Source: Chitinophagaceae bacterium
GTDB taxonomy: Bacteria > Bacteroidota > Bacteroidia > Chitinophagales > Chitinophagaceae
Length of the DNA stretch: 64,000 nt
Assembly (NCBI GenBank): GCA_016702745.1
Contig: JADJDJ010000001.1
Span: forward strand, 248,001-312,000
Reading direction: 5' to 3'
A program made the translations under genes and the position numbers. Of this stretch, positions 19,389-29,185 are shown piece after piece; position 1 is the stretch's first letter; every line of letters begins with the position of its first letter. Under the pieces are notes generated by a model. That model saw nothing but the letters and a program-made list of their open reading frames with translations, did no database searches and was not told where the DNA came from.

Positions 19389-19405
19389 CATTTAATCCGA
19401 AATAC

Positions 19406-19795
19406 TTATTTCGGCATCATGTCTTTAGAAAGGGCCATTACCCATTCAGCCCATGCTTTGGCTTCTTCGGGTTTGGTAGCCAGTTTCATACCGATTTCGG
19501 TAGATCTTTTAGACCAGTCCTGCAGTTTAGTGCTCAGTTCAGCCAGTTTAGCTGGATCGCTCATGCCGGCTTTGTATTCAGTCATGAAAGCTGCATAATC
19601 GTTAGCAAATTTCTGAACTTCAGGATCAGAGAAAGTGGGTACGCCAGCAGGAGCCGGTGTGGTTTCTGTGGTTGTGGTGGTAGTAGTGGTGGTAGTAGTA
19701 GTGGTATCGCCTTCAGGAGCTTTTTCATCCTTCTTTTTGTTGTTACAAGCAACCATTACACCGGCAATGGCCAGTACTGCAAAGAGTTTTTTCAT
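19406..19795 (-). CDS. Small Thr-rich lipoprotein
   Basis: A 129-residue lipoprotein with signal and lipobox (MKKLFAVLAIAGVMVACNN). A charged stretch NKKKDEKAPEG is followed by an uninterrupted run of threonines (about residues 31-43, encoded by a repeated ACY microsatellite) and then Pro/Ala-rich sequence. The rest (VPTFSDPEVQKFANDYAAF and KPEEAKAWAEWVMALSKDM) is predicted helical with no family I can name. The Thr tract is probably an extended or glycosylated linker that lifts the helical domain away from the membrane. The tract length may vary by slippage. A good TAnnTTTG promoter and a strong terminator frame it, suggesting a well-expressed single gene. Confidence 0.85.
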   Translation of the reverse strand: MKKLFAVLAIAGVMVACNNKKKDEKAPEGDTTTTTTTTTTTTTETTPAPAGVPTFSDPEVQKFANDYAAFMTEYKAGMSDPAKLAELSTKLQDWSKRSTEIGMKLATKPEEAKAWAEWVMALSKDMMPK

Positions 19796-19832
19796 GTTCG
19801 TTGATTTTAATTTAGATTGTTGAATAGGGTGG

Positions 19833-19840
19833 CAAACCTA
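19833..19840 (-). promoter_or_regulatory. Bacteroidota -7 promoter element
   Basis: On the reverse strand this reads TAGGTTTG, an exact match to the Bacteroidota -7 consensus TAnnTTTG. It lies 38 bases upstream of the lipoprotein start at 19795. A clear -33 TTTG is not seen at the usual distance, so the call rests on the -7 element. Confidence 0.55.
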
Positions 19841-19889
19841 GACCTTTTTTTTGGAAACTCATATCGTTTTATTGCAAAGTTTCCTCACA

Positions 19890-19940
19890 TGATCAGGGTA
19901 TATTCCCTGCGGTTATTACGCCAGGAAAATACCCTGATCA
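19890..19940. terminator. Inverted repeat downstream of secA
   Basis: TGATCAGGGTAT (19890-19901) and ATACCCTGATCA (19929-19940) are perfect 12-base arms around a 27-base loop that can pair further. It lies just after the secA stop on the reverse strand. There is no strong T run, so it may be an mRNA-end hairpin rather than a classic terminator. Confidence 0.5.
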
Positions 19941-19956
19941 TCAGATTGTCAGCTGT

Positions 19957-22900
19957 TTAGGCATCTTTACCGTGACAATGTTTGTATTTTTTTCCGCTGC
20001 CGCAGGGACAGGGATCATTCCTTCCGATCTTGGGAGCTACCGTTACCGGCACCAGTTTATCCTGCTCATTAGCCGCATAATCTTCTCCGGCGGCATCCAC
20101 TTCTTCTTTATTCGCCCGCATCTTACTCATGTCGGTCTTTTGCTGACGACCTTCCCGCAGATTAGGATTTTCCTGCTGGATGGGGATGGAAGAATGGCAG
20201 AGGAAGGAAACAATATCCTTATTCACTTCCGCATTCATATTCCGGAAGAGGTTATAGGCTTCTACTTTATAAATAACCAGCGGATCCTTCTGTTCCAGGT
20301 AGGCCGTTTGCACACTTTGCTTCAAATCGTCCATTCCGCGCAGATGCTCCTTCCAGGTATCATCAATCACGGCAAGGGTGATGGTTTTTTCCAGCGCATT
20401 AGTGAGTTCAACACCCTGACCGCTGATGGTTTTATCGAGGTTAGCCAGCACATTCAATCCCTTGCGGCCATCGGTAAAGGGCACCACCACATTTTCAATA
20501 TGACTGCCCTGGGTCAGCCGGATATTTTTGAATACCGGGATAGCCTGCTGTTGTAAATCAGCCTTGTGTTTTGAATATCTTTCTGTAGCCTCGGTATATA
20601 AACGGTCAGACAGACCGGCCGCATCGTTCTTACTGAAGTCATCGGCAGTAATGGTCGTGTCCAGCCCGAAATTCATGATACAGGCCATTTTGAACCCTTC
20701 GAAATCGTCCTGCTCACGGAATGAATCCACCAATCCTTCTGCAACGGTTGAAAAGGCATGATCAATATCCAGTGCCAGCCTTTCTCCTAAAAGGGCATGA
20801 TTCCGTTTATCGTACACGGCGTTCCGCTGCTTGTTCATCACATCATCATATTCAAGCAGTCTTTTACGGATACCAAAATTGTTCTCTTCCACTTTCTTCT
20901 GCGCCCGCTGAATACTGTTGCTGATCATGCTGTGCTGGATCACATCACCTTCCTTGTAACCCAGTTTATCCATGAGTGAAGCAATTCTTTCACTGCCAAA
21001 CATCCGCATCAGGTCATCTTCCAGGGAAACATAAAACTGTGAGCTACCCGGATCACCCTGGCGACCGGCACGACCACGGAGCTGACGGTCAACCCGCCGG
21101 CTTTCATGACGTTCGGTACCAATGATGGCCAGACCACCGGCTCTTTTACACCGGGCCCCAGTTTAATATCCGTACCACGACCCGCCATATTGGTGGCAAT
21201 GGTAACCGCACCGGGTAAACCGGCTTCGGCTACAATCACCGCTTCCTTGTCGTGTTGTTTTGCGTTCAGTACGTTATGGGGAATTTTTTCTGCTGCAGCA
21301 TACGACCGAGCAGTTCACTCACTTCAACTGAAGTAGTACCTACCAGACAGGGTCTTCCCGCATTTCGTAAGGCTTCAATCTCATCAATAACCGCCTTGTA
21401 TTTTTCCCTCTTGGTTTTATACACCAGGTCCTGCTTGTCCTTACGGATCATGGAAATATTGGTGGGGATCGTCACCACATCCAGCTTATAAATACTCCAT
21501 AACTCTGCAGCTTCTGTTTCCGCAGTACCGGTCATACCCGCCAGCTTATGGTACATCCTGAAATAATTCTGCAGGGTTACCGTGGCATAGGTTTGTGTAG
21601 CCGCTTCGATTTTTACATTTTCCTTGGCTTCAATGGCCTGGTGCAATCCATCGGAGTAACGGCGGCCATCGAGAATACGACCGGTTTGTTCATCCACGAT
21701 TTTAATGGCACCATCCATCACCACATATTCAATATCCTTATCAAAAAGGGTATAGGCTTTCAGTAATTGTTGTACCGTGTGAATCCGGTCGGCCTTCTGC
21801 GCATAATCATTCAGCACCACTTCTTTCTGCTGCAGTTTTTCATCGGCAGATAATTCGCTCTTCTCAATTTCGGAGAGCTTGATGCTGATATCAGGCAGTA
21901 CAAAGAAATCAGGATCCTCGCCGGTACGGGTAATCATGGCCAGCCCCTTATCGGTAAGTTCTACTGAATTATTTTTTTCATCAATATGGAAGAGCAGTTC
22001 CTCATCCACAATATGCATATTCCGTTGCTGATCCTGCAGGTAATAATTTTCGGCCTTCTGCATTTTTACCTTGATACCGGATTCGCTGAGGAATTTAATC
22101 AGCGGACTGTATTTCGGCAAACCACGAAATGCACGGAACAGGTTTAAACCGCCGCTCTTCGGATCATCATCACCTTCCGCCATTTTCTTTTTGGCATCAT
22201 TCAGGTTGTTCCGCACAATGCGTTCCTGTTCCTGGATCAGGGCCTGCACTCGGGGTTTGTGAATATGAAACTGCTGGTCTTCGCCGCGGGGTACTGGTCC
22301 TGAAATGATCAGTGGAGTTCGGGCATCATCAATCAATACAGAATCCACCTCATCCACCATCGCATAATGGTGTTTACGCTGTACCATTTCCTCGGAGGTA
22401 TGCACCATATTATCCCGGAGATAGTCAAAACCAAATTCATTGTTGGTGCCATAGGTGATATCGGCGAGATAAGCTTTTCTTCTTTCTTCACTGTTAGGCT
22501 GGTGTTTGTCAATACAATCCACCCGAAGTCCTAACCATTCAAAGATGGGGCCGTTCCATTCCTGGTCACGACGGGCCAGGTAATCATTCACGGTAACGAT
22601 ATGTACGCCCTCACCGGCTAATGCATTCAGGTAGGAGGGAAGGGTTGAAACCAGGGTTTTACCTTCACCCGTTGCCATTTCTGAAATCTTTCCCTGGTGC
22701 AATACCACACCACCGATCAGCTGTACATCATAGTGCACCATGTTCCAGGTCACCTGTCCGCCTGCAGCTGTCCAGCTATTGCGGAAAACAGATTGATCTC
22801 CGTTGATGGTAACATAATCTTTTATCACACTCAGGTCCCTGTCCAGCTCGGTGGCTGTAGAAACCAGTTCCGTATTCTCTTTAAAGCGCCTGGCTGTTTC

Positions 22901-23250
22901 CTTTACCACTGCAAATGCTTCCGGCAGGATTTCTTCCAGTACTTCTTCAATTTTTTTGTCGCGGTCTTTTTTCAGCTTATCCACTTCCTGGTAGATGGCA
23001 TCCTTGCCCGTCAGGTCATTAAAGGGAAGGGCTTCCGCTTCATTATTCTTTTGGGTGATCTCCGCATCTATTTCGGTCAGGTGCTGACTGATCCTGTTGC
23101 GGAACTCCTTTGTTTTACCACGGAGTTCGTCGTTGCTGATGGACTGATAAGCCAAAAATGCTGATTGATCTTCCCAACATAGGGTTCAATTTTTTTTACA
23201 TCCTTTTCCGACTTGCTGCCGCCAAAAATTTTGGATATGAAACCAAGCAT
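19957..23250 (-). CDS. secA: Preprotein translocase ATPase SecA, frameshifted three times in this sequence
   Basis: SecA drives protein export through SecYEG. The start is ATG 23250 (MLGFISKIFGGSKSEKD). Three single-base losses break the frame. The first is at 23154-23158, where five A should be six (QHFLAYQSISNDELRGK). The second is at 21284-21289, where six T should be seven (KKIPHNVLNAKQHDKEA). The third is near 21140, where a G is lost (VKEAGGLAIIGTERHESRR). Motifs are GEGKTLVSTLPSYLNAL (Walker A), YAMVDEVDSVLIDDARTPL (DEAD-like), TNMAGRGTDIKLGPGV and the C-terminal zinc motif NDPCPCGSGKKYKHC. SecA is essential, so three lesions in one gene argue strongly for sequence error. Corrected length is near 1100 residues, normal for Bacteroidota. 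Confidence 0.95.
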
Positions 23251-23429
23251 AAAATGAGTGTTAGTGGGTATTCTCCAATCAGGAGGTTTTAAGGATTTTT
23301 AGTTTAGTCAAAAACGGTGCTACATTCTGTTGAGTAGCCAAATTGACAGCCCGGGTGGATTTCCCCGGGGGAGGGCAAAGATAATATAATTGGGGCAGTG
23401 GCGATAGCCCTGACTACTAATGCGTTAAA

Positions 23430-24047
23430 ATGAATTTGATGGAAAAAACACTTCTCTTATCCTGCTTTTTGCTGGCAGGGTTAACCGGAAACCTGCAGGA
23501 TCATGTCATAACCTGGCAAGGCGATACCCTGGCCTGCCGTTTTCCTGAGAATCCCCGTAAAGAGGGATTGCGCCCGGCATATAAATATCAAAACGGGCAT
23601 ATTCGTTTGATGGCTGTCTTTACTAACGATTCTGTAAGGGTACTGGAAGCCGGACAAGTACGGGGTTATTACCGGGAAAAACATGGAAAAAGGATTTTAT
23701 GTGATGGCCGTTTTGAATCCCGTAAAATGCTGTGGCCGGGGGATAAGGATACCAGCTGGTATTTCATGAGCATTATCTCAGCAGGAAAATATGCCACGCT
23801 GTACAAGATATGGGAGGTTTTATATGAACATCCAAGAGCTTATTATTTTGTGCATTTTAAAAAGGATAAGGATCCTTTATTCACTACTTATGTCAGCACC
23901 CGGAAAAAGATGCGGGAAATCCTTTCCGATGAGGATACAAAGGAAGGCATGACGCAATTTTTTGCAGATAAAAAGGCCGGGTATGAAGCCGCTGTTAAAA
24001 CTTATAACCGTTTGAAAGAAGAAGCGGCGCTACGCACAAAAAACTGA
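23430..24047 (+). CDS. Putative exported protein of unknown function
   Basis: A 205-residue protein with a hydrophobic N-terminus (MEKTLLLSCFLLAGLTGNL from the second Met at 23439, which may be the true start). The body starts with DHVITWQGDTLACRFPENP, a pattern common in Bacteroidota exported proteins that respond to 'transport of information on envelope' contexts; I cannot tie it to a named family. It ends in a charged helical segment (DKKAGYEAAVKTYNRLKEE). It is followed by another exported-protein gene on the same strand after 33 bp. Confidence 0.68.
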   Translation: MNLMEKTLLLSCFLLAGLTGNLQDHVITWQGDTLACRFPENPRKEGLRPAYKYQNGHIRLMAVFTNDSVRVLEAGQVRGYYREKHGKRILCDGRFESRKMLWPGDKDTSWYFMSIISAGKYATLYKIWEVLYEHPRAYYFVHFKKDKDPLFTTYVSTRKKMREILSDEDTKEGMTQFFADKKAGYEAAVKTYNRLKEEAALRTKN

Positions 24048-24080
24048 GGGTATTGCTTACCTTGCCCGTCAATAGAAATA

Positions 24081-24767
24081 TTGCGTACACTTTCTCTTAT
24101 ACCCGTTCTTGGCTGCAGCCTCTTACTGGCAGCCTGTTTCAGCGCCTCGCGTGATGAGCCTGCAGCGATGGACGATATTTTTTTTGAATACAGTATCAAC
24201 GCAGAAGAGGGAAATGACAGTGTATCCGTTTTGCTGAAGTTCAAGGAATATGATGAATATGGCCAGGCGATTTCCATTGAGCCCGGGAGGGTATCGCTTG
24301 ACGGGGTCAGCATTTCAGCAGACAGTACGCCCATGACGGGTCCCTTTTATGCCCTGAATAAACATATCAATGATTTTACCGGCAAACACCGGATTGAAGT
24401 GGTATTGCCCGATCAGCACAAATACCGCGACGAATTCAGCTTCCAGCCATTTTCCGTTCGCAGTCCGATTCCGGATACCTTGAAAAGAAATAAACTGCAA
24501 CTGGAATTTAATGGACTGAACAGTGGTGAAGTCGTTCGATTAATTGTGACCGATACCAGTTTTACCGGCGACGGTATTCACCGGCTCGATTCCATCTGGA
24601 ATAACCGCATGATGATCACCAAAAATGAATTGTCCTTCCTCGAACCCGGTCCGATTAATCTGGAACTGACCCGTGAATCGGTCAAAAAACTCCGCAATGT
24701 GACCGGGGCTGGTGGGGTTATTTCAATTTCCTACAGCATCCGAAAAGAGTGCTGGCTCAGGGATTAG
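24081..24767 (+). CDS. Putative lipoprotein of unknown function (TTG start)
   Basis: A 228-residue protein whose only plausible start is TTG 24081, followed by RTLSLIPVLGCSLLLAAC, a clean lipobox. No in-frame ATG lies nearby upstream. The mature part looks beta-rich (EYSINAEEGNDSVSVLLKF, GRVSLDGVSISADSTPM, HRIEVVLPDQHKYRDEFSF), suggesting Ig-like folds on the cell surface or in the periplasm. I recognise no family. Confidence 0.66.
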   Translation: MRTLSLIPVLGCSLLLAACFSASRDEPAAMDDIFFEYSINAEEGNDSVSVLLKFKEYDEYGQAISIEPGRVSLDGVSISADSTPMTGPFYALNKHINDFTGKHRIEVVLPDQHKYRDEFSFQPFSVRSPIPDTLKRNKLQLEFNGLNSGEVVRLIVTDTSFTGDGIHRLDSIWNNRMMITKNELSFLEPGPINLELTRESVKKLRNVTGAGGVISISYSIRKECWLRD

Positions 24768-24977
24768 TCTGTAAAAGAGAGATTTACACATCAAAACCAC
24801 ATTTGGAGGCCTGGAATAAAGAACCGGCAATTAGTCATGGATTTTTAGCCGCTTGCCCGTACTTTTGCGGCCGAATTCAGGGTTGCTGAAATGGGGGTTT
24901 GAAGGTCATTCTTTACCAGGTTTTGGAAAAAAGATTGACCCATCCCAATCGCGACCAGTCAATTTAAATTTTCAACA

Positions 24978-25859
24978 ATGGCAGGCCAGTTAAAAGAGGT
25001 ACGTAACCGGATTAAATCAGTTCAGAGCACCCAGCAGATCACCAAGGCCATGAAAATGGTGAGTGCGGCCAAACTCCGCCGGGCACAGGATGCTATTATC
25101 CAGATGCGTCCCTATGCCCAGAAGCTGCAGGAAATGCTGAGCAATATTGTCAGCAACAGCGAAGGCGGTGCGGGAATGAGCCTGGCTACAGAAAGACCGG
25201 TAGAGAATGTACTGCTGATCCTGATTACCAGTGACCGTGGTCTGGCAGGTGCCTTCAATGCCAACCTGATCAAACTGGCTAAGTCAACCATTGCAGAAAA
25301 ATACGCCGACCAGCAAAAGAAAGGCAACGTAACGGTATGGGGTATTGGTAAAAAAGGCTATGAATACTTTGTTCGCGCCAATTATAAAACCAGTGCCGAC
25401 TTTAAAGATATTTTCCTCCAACTCAATTTCAGCAATGTTCAGAAAGCCGCCCAGGCAGCGATGAAGGCTTTCGAAACCAAAGAATTTGATGTGGTTGAAA
25501 TCATTTACAGCCAGTTCAAAAATGCAGCGACCCAGAAATTTGAACTGGAAAGATTCCTGCCGATTCCTAAAGTAGAGAAAAAAGAAGGGGCAGTAAAAGC
25601 TGACTTTATCTATGATCCTTCCAAGGAAGAACTGATCGCTGAACTCATGCCCAAGATCCTCAATACACAATTATATAAGGCAGTACTGGATTCTAACGCT
25701 TCTGAACATGGCGCCCGGATGACGGCCATGGACAAAGCCAGTGAGAATGCCAATGAAATGTTGCGTGCCCTGAAGATTTCCTACAACAGGGCCCGTCAGG
25801 CAGCCATCACTACCGAGCTGACCGAGATCGTGAGCGGAGCAGCAGCATTACAAGGTTAA
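24978..25859 (+). CDS. atpG: F1F0 ATP synthase gamma subunit
   Basis: The central rotor shaft of the F1 ATPase. The 293 residues begin MAGQLKEVRNRIKSVQSTQQITKAMKMVSAAKL in family style (split here: the first helix of the coiled coil), include TSDRGLAGAFNANLIK, and end with the second helix SEHGARMTAMDKASENANEM. Both coiled-coil arms and the middle domain are intact. The flanks are a lipoprotein gene 210 bp upstream and scpB downstream. No other ATP synthase gene is near, although atpG usually follows atpA. Confidence 0.96.
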   Translation: MAGQLKEVRNRIKSVQSTQQITKAMKMVSAAKLRRAQDAIIQMRPYAQKLQEMLSNIVSNSEGGAGMSLATERPVENVLLILITSDRGLAGAFNANLIKLAKSTIAEKYADQQKKGNVTVWGIGKKGYEYFVRANYKTSADFKDIFLQLNFSNVQKAAQAAMKAFETKEFDVVEIIYSQFKNAATQKFELERFLPIPKVEKKEGAVKADFIYDPSKEELIAELMPKILNTQLYKAVLDSNASEHGARMTAMDKASENANEMLRALKISYNRARQAAITTELTEIVSGAAALQG

Positions 25860-26074
25860 AATCCCATTTTGGGCCATCGAGAACTGAACCAGCCGGTGAT
25901 TTTATCAGGGCCTTCCATTTATTTTCTAACATTCCCATAACGGAACTGTTGATAAGTGTGTTTTTAATCCAATAATACGGATTGTATTTTCGTTTCGATT
26001 AACGGTTGCTGATTTAACAGCCAACAATATTCTTGATCATAATAAATTAAAGTCCCTTCAGGGACCGGGGTGAT

Positions 26075-26781
26075 ATGGAAATAGCTAATCTGATACCGCA
26101 TATTGAAGCACTGATTTTGCCAGCGAAAAACCTTTAACCACTTTGGAGGTAACAGAACTGGTGAATAACGGAATTGAGGAAGAAGAAGAAAAAGTGAACC
26201 TGGACCAGGTGGAAGCCGCGCTGGATGGCATCAAGGAAAAATACAATGCTGAATTTTATCCCTTCGAAGTAAAACAAAGCGGAGGTGGTTGGCAGTTCCT
26301 GACCAAGGTGGCCTATCACAAAACCGTGGCCCAGTTGAATAAGGATAAATTCCTGAAGAAATTATCCGCAGCCGCCATGGAAACCCTGGCCATTATTGCT
26401 TATAAACAACCCGTGACCAAGGGTGAAATTGAAGCCATCCGCGGGGTGAGCAGTGATTATGCCGTACAAAAACTGCTGGAGAAAGAATTGATCATCATCA
26501 GTGGCCGGAATGAAAAAGCACCGGGTCAGCCCCTGCTGTATTCCACTTCTTCTAATTTCATGGATTATTTCGGGATTAATTCCGCTGATGAATTACCAAG
26601 AATCAAAGAAGTGCTGGCCGATCAGTTAGTTGAACCAACCCTGATCAAAGATGGTCAGACCGAAGAGCAACCCGATGAAGAAATGCCCGGAGATCAGCCT
26701 GATGAAATCACGGCCCTGGCAGTGACCGAAGGCGGTGAACTGATTTTAAACGGCGACGGAGCCGCTGAAGAAGAGAACTAA
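26075..26781 (+). CDS. scpB: Segregation and condensation protein B, frameshifted at the N-terminus
   Basis: ScpB is the winged-helix subunit of the SMC-ScpAB condensin that compacts and separates chromosomes. The start is ATG 26075 (MEIANLIPHIEALI). At 26115-26118 four T should be five to give FASEKPLTTLEVTELVNNG. The rest shows SGGGWQFLTKVAY, the hallmark AAMETLAIIAYKQPVTKGEIEAIRGV (cut here to its key part: LAIIAYKQPVTKGEIE), and LLEKELIIISGRNEKAPGQP. An acidic tail follows (EEQPDEEMPGDQPDE). Corrected length is about 235 residues. The smc and scpA genes are not in the window. Confidence 0.92.
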
Positions 26782-26803
26782 CCCTTGCCATATTTCCAAT
26801 TTT

Positions 26804-26832
26804 GCTATGCCACCTGTTCAGGGTGGCATAGC
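26804..26832. terminator. Perfect 11-bp stem hairpin after scpB
   Basis: GCTATGCCACC (26804-26814) and GGTGGCATAGC (26822-26832) pair perfectly. The hairpin lies between scpB and lysA. The tail is only moderately T-rich, so termination may be partial. Confidence 0.55.
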
Positions 26833-26861
26833 TGTTTATATGTATTATATTCGCAACCATC

Positions 26862-28067
26862 ATGCCCGATCAATTATCAAATGAAGTATTGCTGCAGGCG
26901 GTCCGGGAATACGGAACACCGCTCTATTTGTATCATGCTGAAAAAATCAGGGAACAATATGAGCAGCTGGTCAGCGGATTTTCCATCCTGGATACCCGTT
27001 TCTTTTACGCCTGCAAAGCACTCACAAATATCAGTGTGCTGAAATATATCAACAGCATTGGTTGCAATATTGACTGCAGTTCCATCAACGAAGTAAAACT
27101 GGCCCTGCATGCCGGCTTTGAACCCGACCGGATTTTATATACCTCGAATGGCATTGCCTTCAGTGAAATTGAAGAAGCAGTAGCGGCCGGTGTGCATATC
27201 AATATTGACAGTTTATCGAATCTTGAAAAATTCGGCCGCAAATACGGACATAGCTACCCGGTAGGTATCCGCATCCGTCCGAATATCATGGCGGGCGGGA
27301 ATCTGAAGATTTCAACCGGTCATGATGCCAGTAAGTTTGGGATCCCGGTCAGTCAGCTGTCATTGATTGAATCATTGGTGAAGGATACCAATCTGCATAT
27401 CCGCACCCTGCATATTCATACCGGCAGTGATATCAAGGATCCCGATGTATTTGTACAGGGAATGGAAGTGTTGTTTGAACTGATTCCGCATTTTCCCGAA
27501 CTGGAAGTAATTGATCTCGGTGGTGGATTCAAAGTGCCTTATCGTCCGGGTGAAACCGCCACGGATATTCCGCTTCTCGCCAAAAAAATAAAAGAAGCTT
27601 TTGAGGCCCATCCCATTGCAGGAGATAAAAAATTTCAAATCTGGTTTGAGCCGGGTAAATACCTGGTGAGTGAAAGTGGTTACCTGCTGGCCGAAGTAAC
27701 GGTGATGAAAGATACCGGCAATATTGAATTTGCAGCAGTCAACAGCGGACTCAATCACCTGATCCGGCCCATGATGTATGATGCCTATCACCATGTATTG
27801 AATTTGTCCAACCCGGATGGAACGATAAAAAAATATACGGTCACCGGTAATATTTGCGAGACCGATACTTTCGCCTCCGACCGGGACCTTCCCGAAATCC
27901 GCGAAGGCGATATCCTGGCGCTCTGCAATGCAGGTGCCTATGGTTTTGAAATGTCATCCAATTATAACTCCCGTTATAAGCCAGCCGAAGTAATGGTCAG
28001 CAATGGAAAAATATCGCTGATCAGAAAGAGAGATAATTTTGAGGACCTGCTCCGAAATCAGCTGTGA
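26862..28067 (+). CDS. lysA: Diaminopimelate decarboxylase
   Basis: LysA makes lysine from meso-diaminopimelate. The 401-residue protein is a fold type III PLP enzyme. The PLP-lysine lies in FFYACKALTN at about residue 48. HIHTGSDIKD follows the barrel strand, GGGFKVPY binds phosphate, and the C-terminal beta domain has NICETDTFASDR and CNAGAYGFEMSSNYN, which supplies substrate contacts across the dimer. A carboxynorspermidine decarboxylase is the main alternative, but the CxxxD (CETDTF) and CNAGAYG motifs fit LysA. The frame is intact. Confidence 0.93.
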   Translation: MPDQLSNEVLLQAVREYGTPLYLYHAEKIREQYEQLVSGFSILDTRFFYACKALTNISVLKYINSIGCNIDCSSINEVKLALHAGFEPDRILYTSNGIAFSEIEEAVAAGVHINIDSLSNLEKFGRKYGHSYPVGIRIRPNIMAGGNLKISTGHDASKFGIPVSQLSLIESLVKDTNLHIRTLHIHTGSDIKDPDVFVQGMEVLFELIPHFPELEVIDLGGGFKVPYRPGETATDIPLLAKKIKEAFEAHPIAGDKKFQIWFEPGKYLVSESGYLLAEVTVMKDTGNIEFAAVNSGLNHLIRPMMYDAYHHVLNLSNPDGTIKKYTVTGNICETDTFASDRDLPEIREGDILALCNAGAYGFEMSSNYNSRYKPAEVMVSNGKISLIRKRDNFEDLLRNQL

Positions 28068-28171
28068 TGAACCGGTACTTTTTTTAGTCGGCTTGCACAA
28101 TAGTTGCCGGGTTTAAAAGGGTAAACGGCCCTGCATGATGTCAGCTATTTAAATAAGTGCTGAAATAGCCA

Positions 28172-29042
28172 CTAGTCAGTTTTCTTTACTGTAATGGTTG
28201 TTGTTGTTTTGGAACTCACCGGCAGGTTTCCAAAAGAAGACTCGGTACTTCCCTGTGAATCGGTGGTTTCTGTTTTTTCTTTCATGATGCCTGTCAACCG
28301 GTCCAGGATGATCTTGCCGGTGGATTTATTCGTCATATTGGTAGTCGTGGGATTCCCCATGAACTCGGCCTTTGTCATCGTGGTGGAATTCGTAGCAAAG
28401 TCAACCACAATGGTACTGTCATTGATATCTGCCAATCGATAAGCGGCATCATACCTGCCGGATTCATTGCTGGTGGAACGGGTCCAGGTTTGTCCTTTCC
28501 CGGTTACCGTATCCGGTAATACCTTAAAAAAACTGGGAGCTCCTTTGGCCGGTGGCTGCACCAGATCAAACACATCTTTCATCATATTGCTGATGATGGC
28601 GACCCGGGGATCTGTATTGGTCAGTGTTACTTTTTCAGGCATCACGAGTAATACCGTTCCGGTTGGATTAATCACCATGTCAAACTTTTTCTCCAGTAAT
28701 TCCTGGATGGGTTTGCCAAATTGCCCGTTCAGGTCTTTTTCATTGTTGGAATCAAAACTTCTTTGTTGTCCCATGCCATCAAAAGAAAAAGCCACCTGTT
28801 TGATTGTGTGATTCAGGTACTGTTATCGGCTGTAGCGTTGGTCACTTTGTACACATGTTTACCGGTGGCATCAACGGTAAAATCAATGGCCTGTCCCATG
28901 GCCTGCTGGGATACTGTGTTTTTGACCTGCAGGGTAATTTCATATTGTTTGCCCTGTTCAAATACGAGGGGGACGGGTCCCTGCTGAGCAAACAGAGCAG
29001 CACTTAAACATAAAGAACCGGAAAGAAACGTGATTTTTTCAT
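28172..29042 (-). CDS. DUF6263 family exported protein, frameshifted twice
   Basis: An exported protein of about 290 residues in a family of unknown function. The start is ATG 29042, where a run of six T at 29034-29039 should be seven, giving a signal peptide (MKKITFLSGSLCLSAALFAQ). A second base is missing at 28816-28817, after which the frame runs on through NHTIKQVAFSFDGMGQQRSF. The body includes VMPEKVTLTNTDPRVAIISNM, WTRSTSNESGRYDAAYRLAD and FATNSTTMTKAEFMGN, and ends in a repetitive SSKTTTTITVKKTD. The call to DUF6263 is by overall resemblance. It converges on lysA. Confidence 0.75.
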
Positions 29043-29185
29043 GCAGTAGATATATTGCTCAAAGTTGACGATTCCTGAGCTGATTCGTTGCAGTCGGGGG
29101 AAAAATAATTCCGAACACCCGGGGCCAAACCCGCCCCGGTTTCAGTCGTAATTGCTATTTTTAATTAACATTTAAAATCTGTTCT

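Noticed and set aside
19600..19823. A coding gene on the + strand with a long valine run opposite the Thr tract
   Set aside because: It is the complement of the microsatellite. The lipoprotein on the other strand has a signal, lipobox, promoter and terminator.
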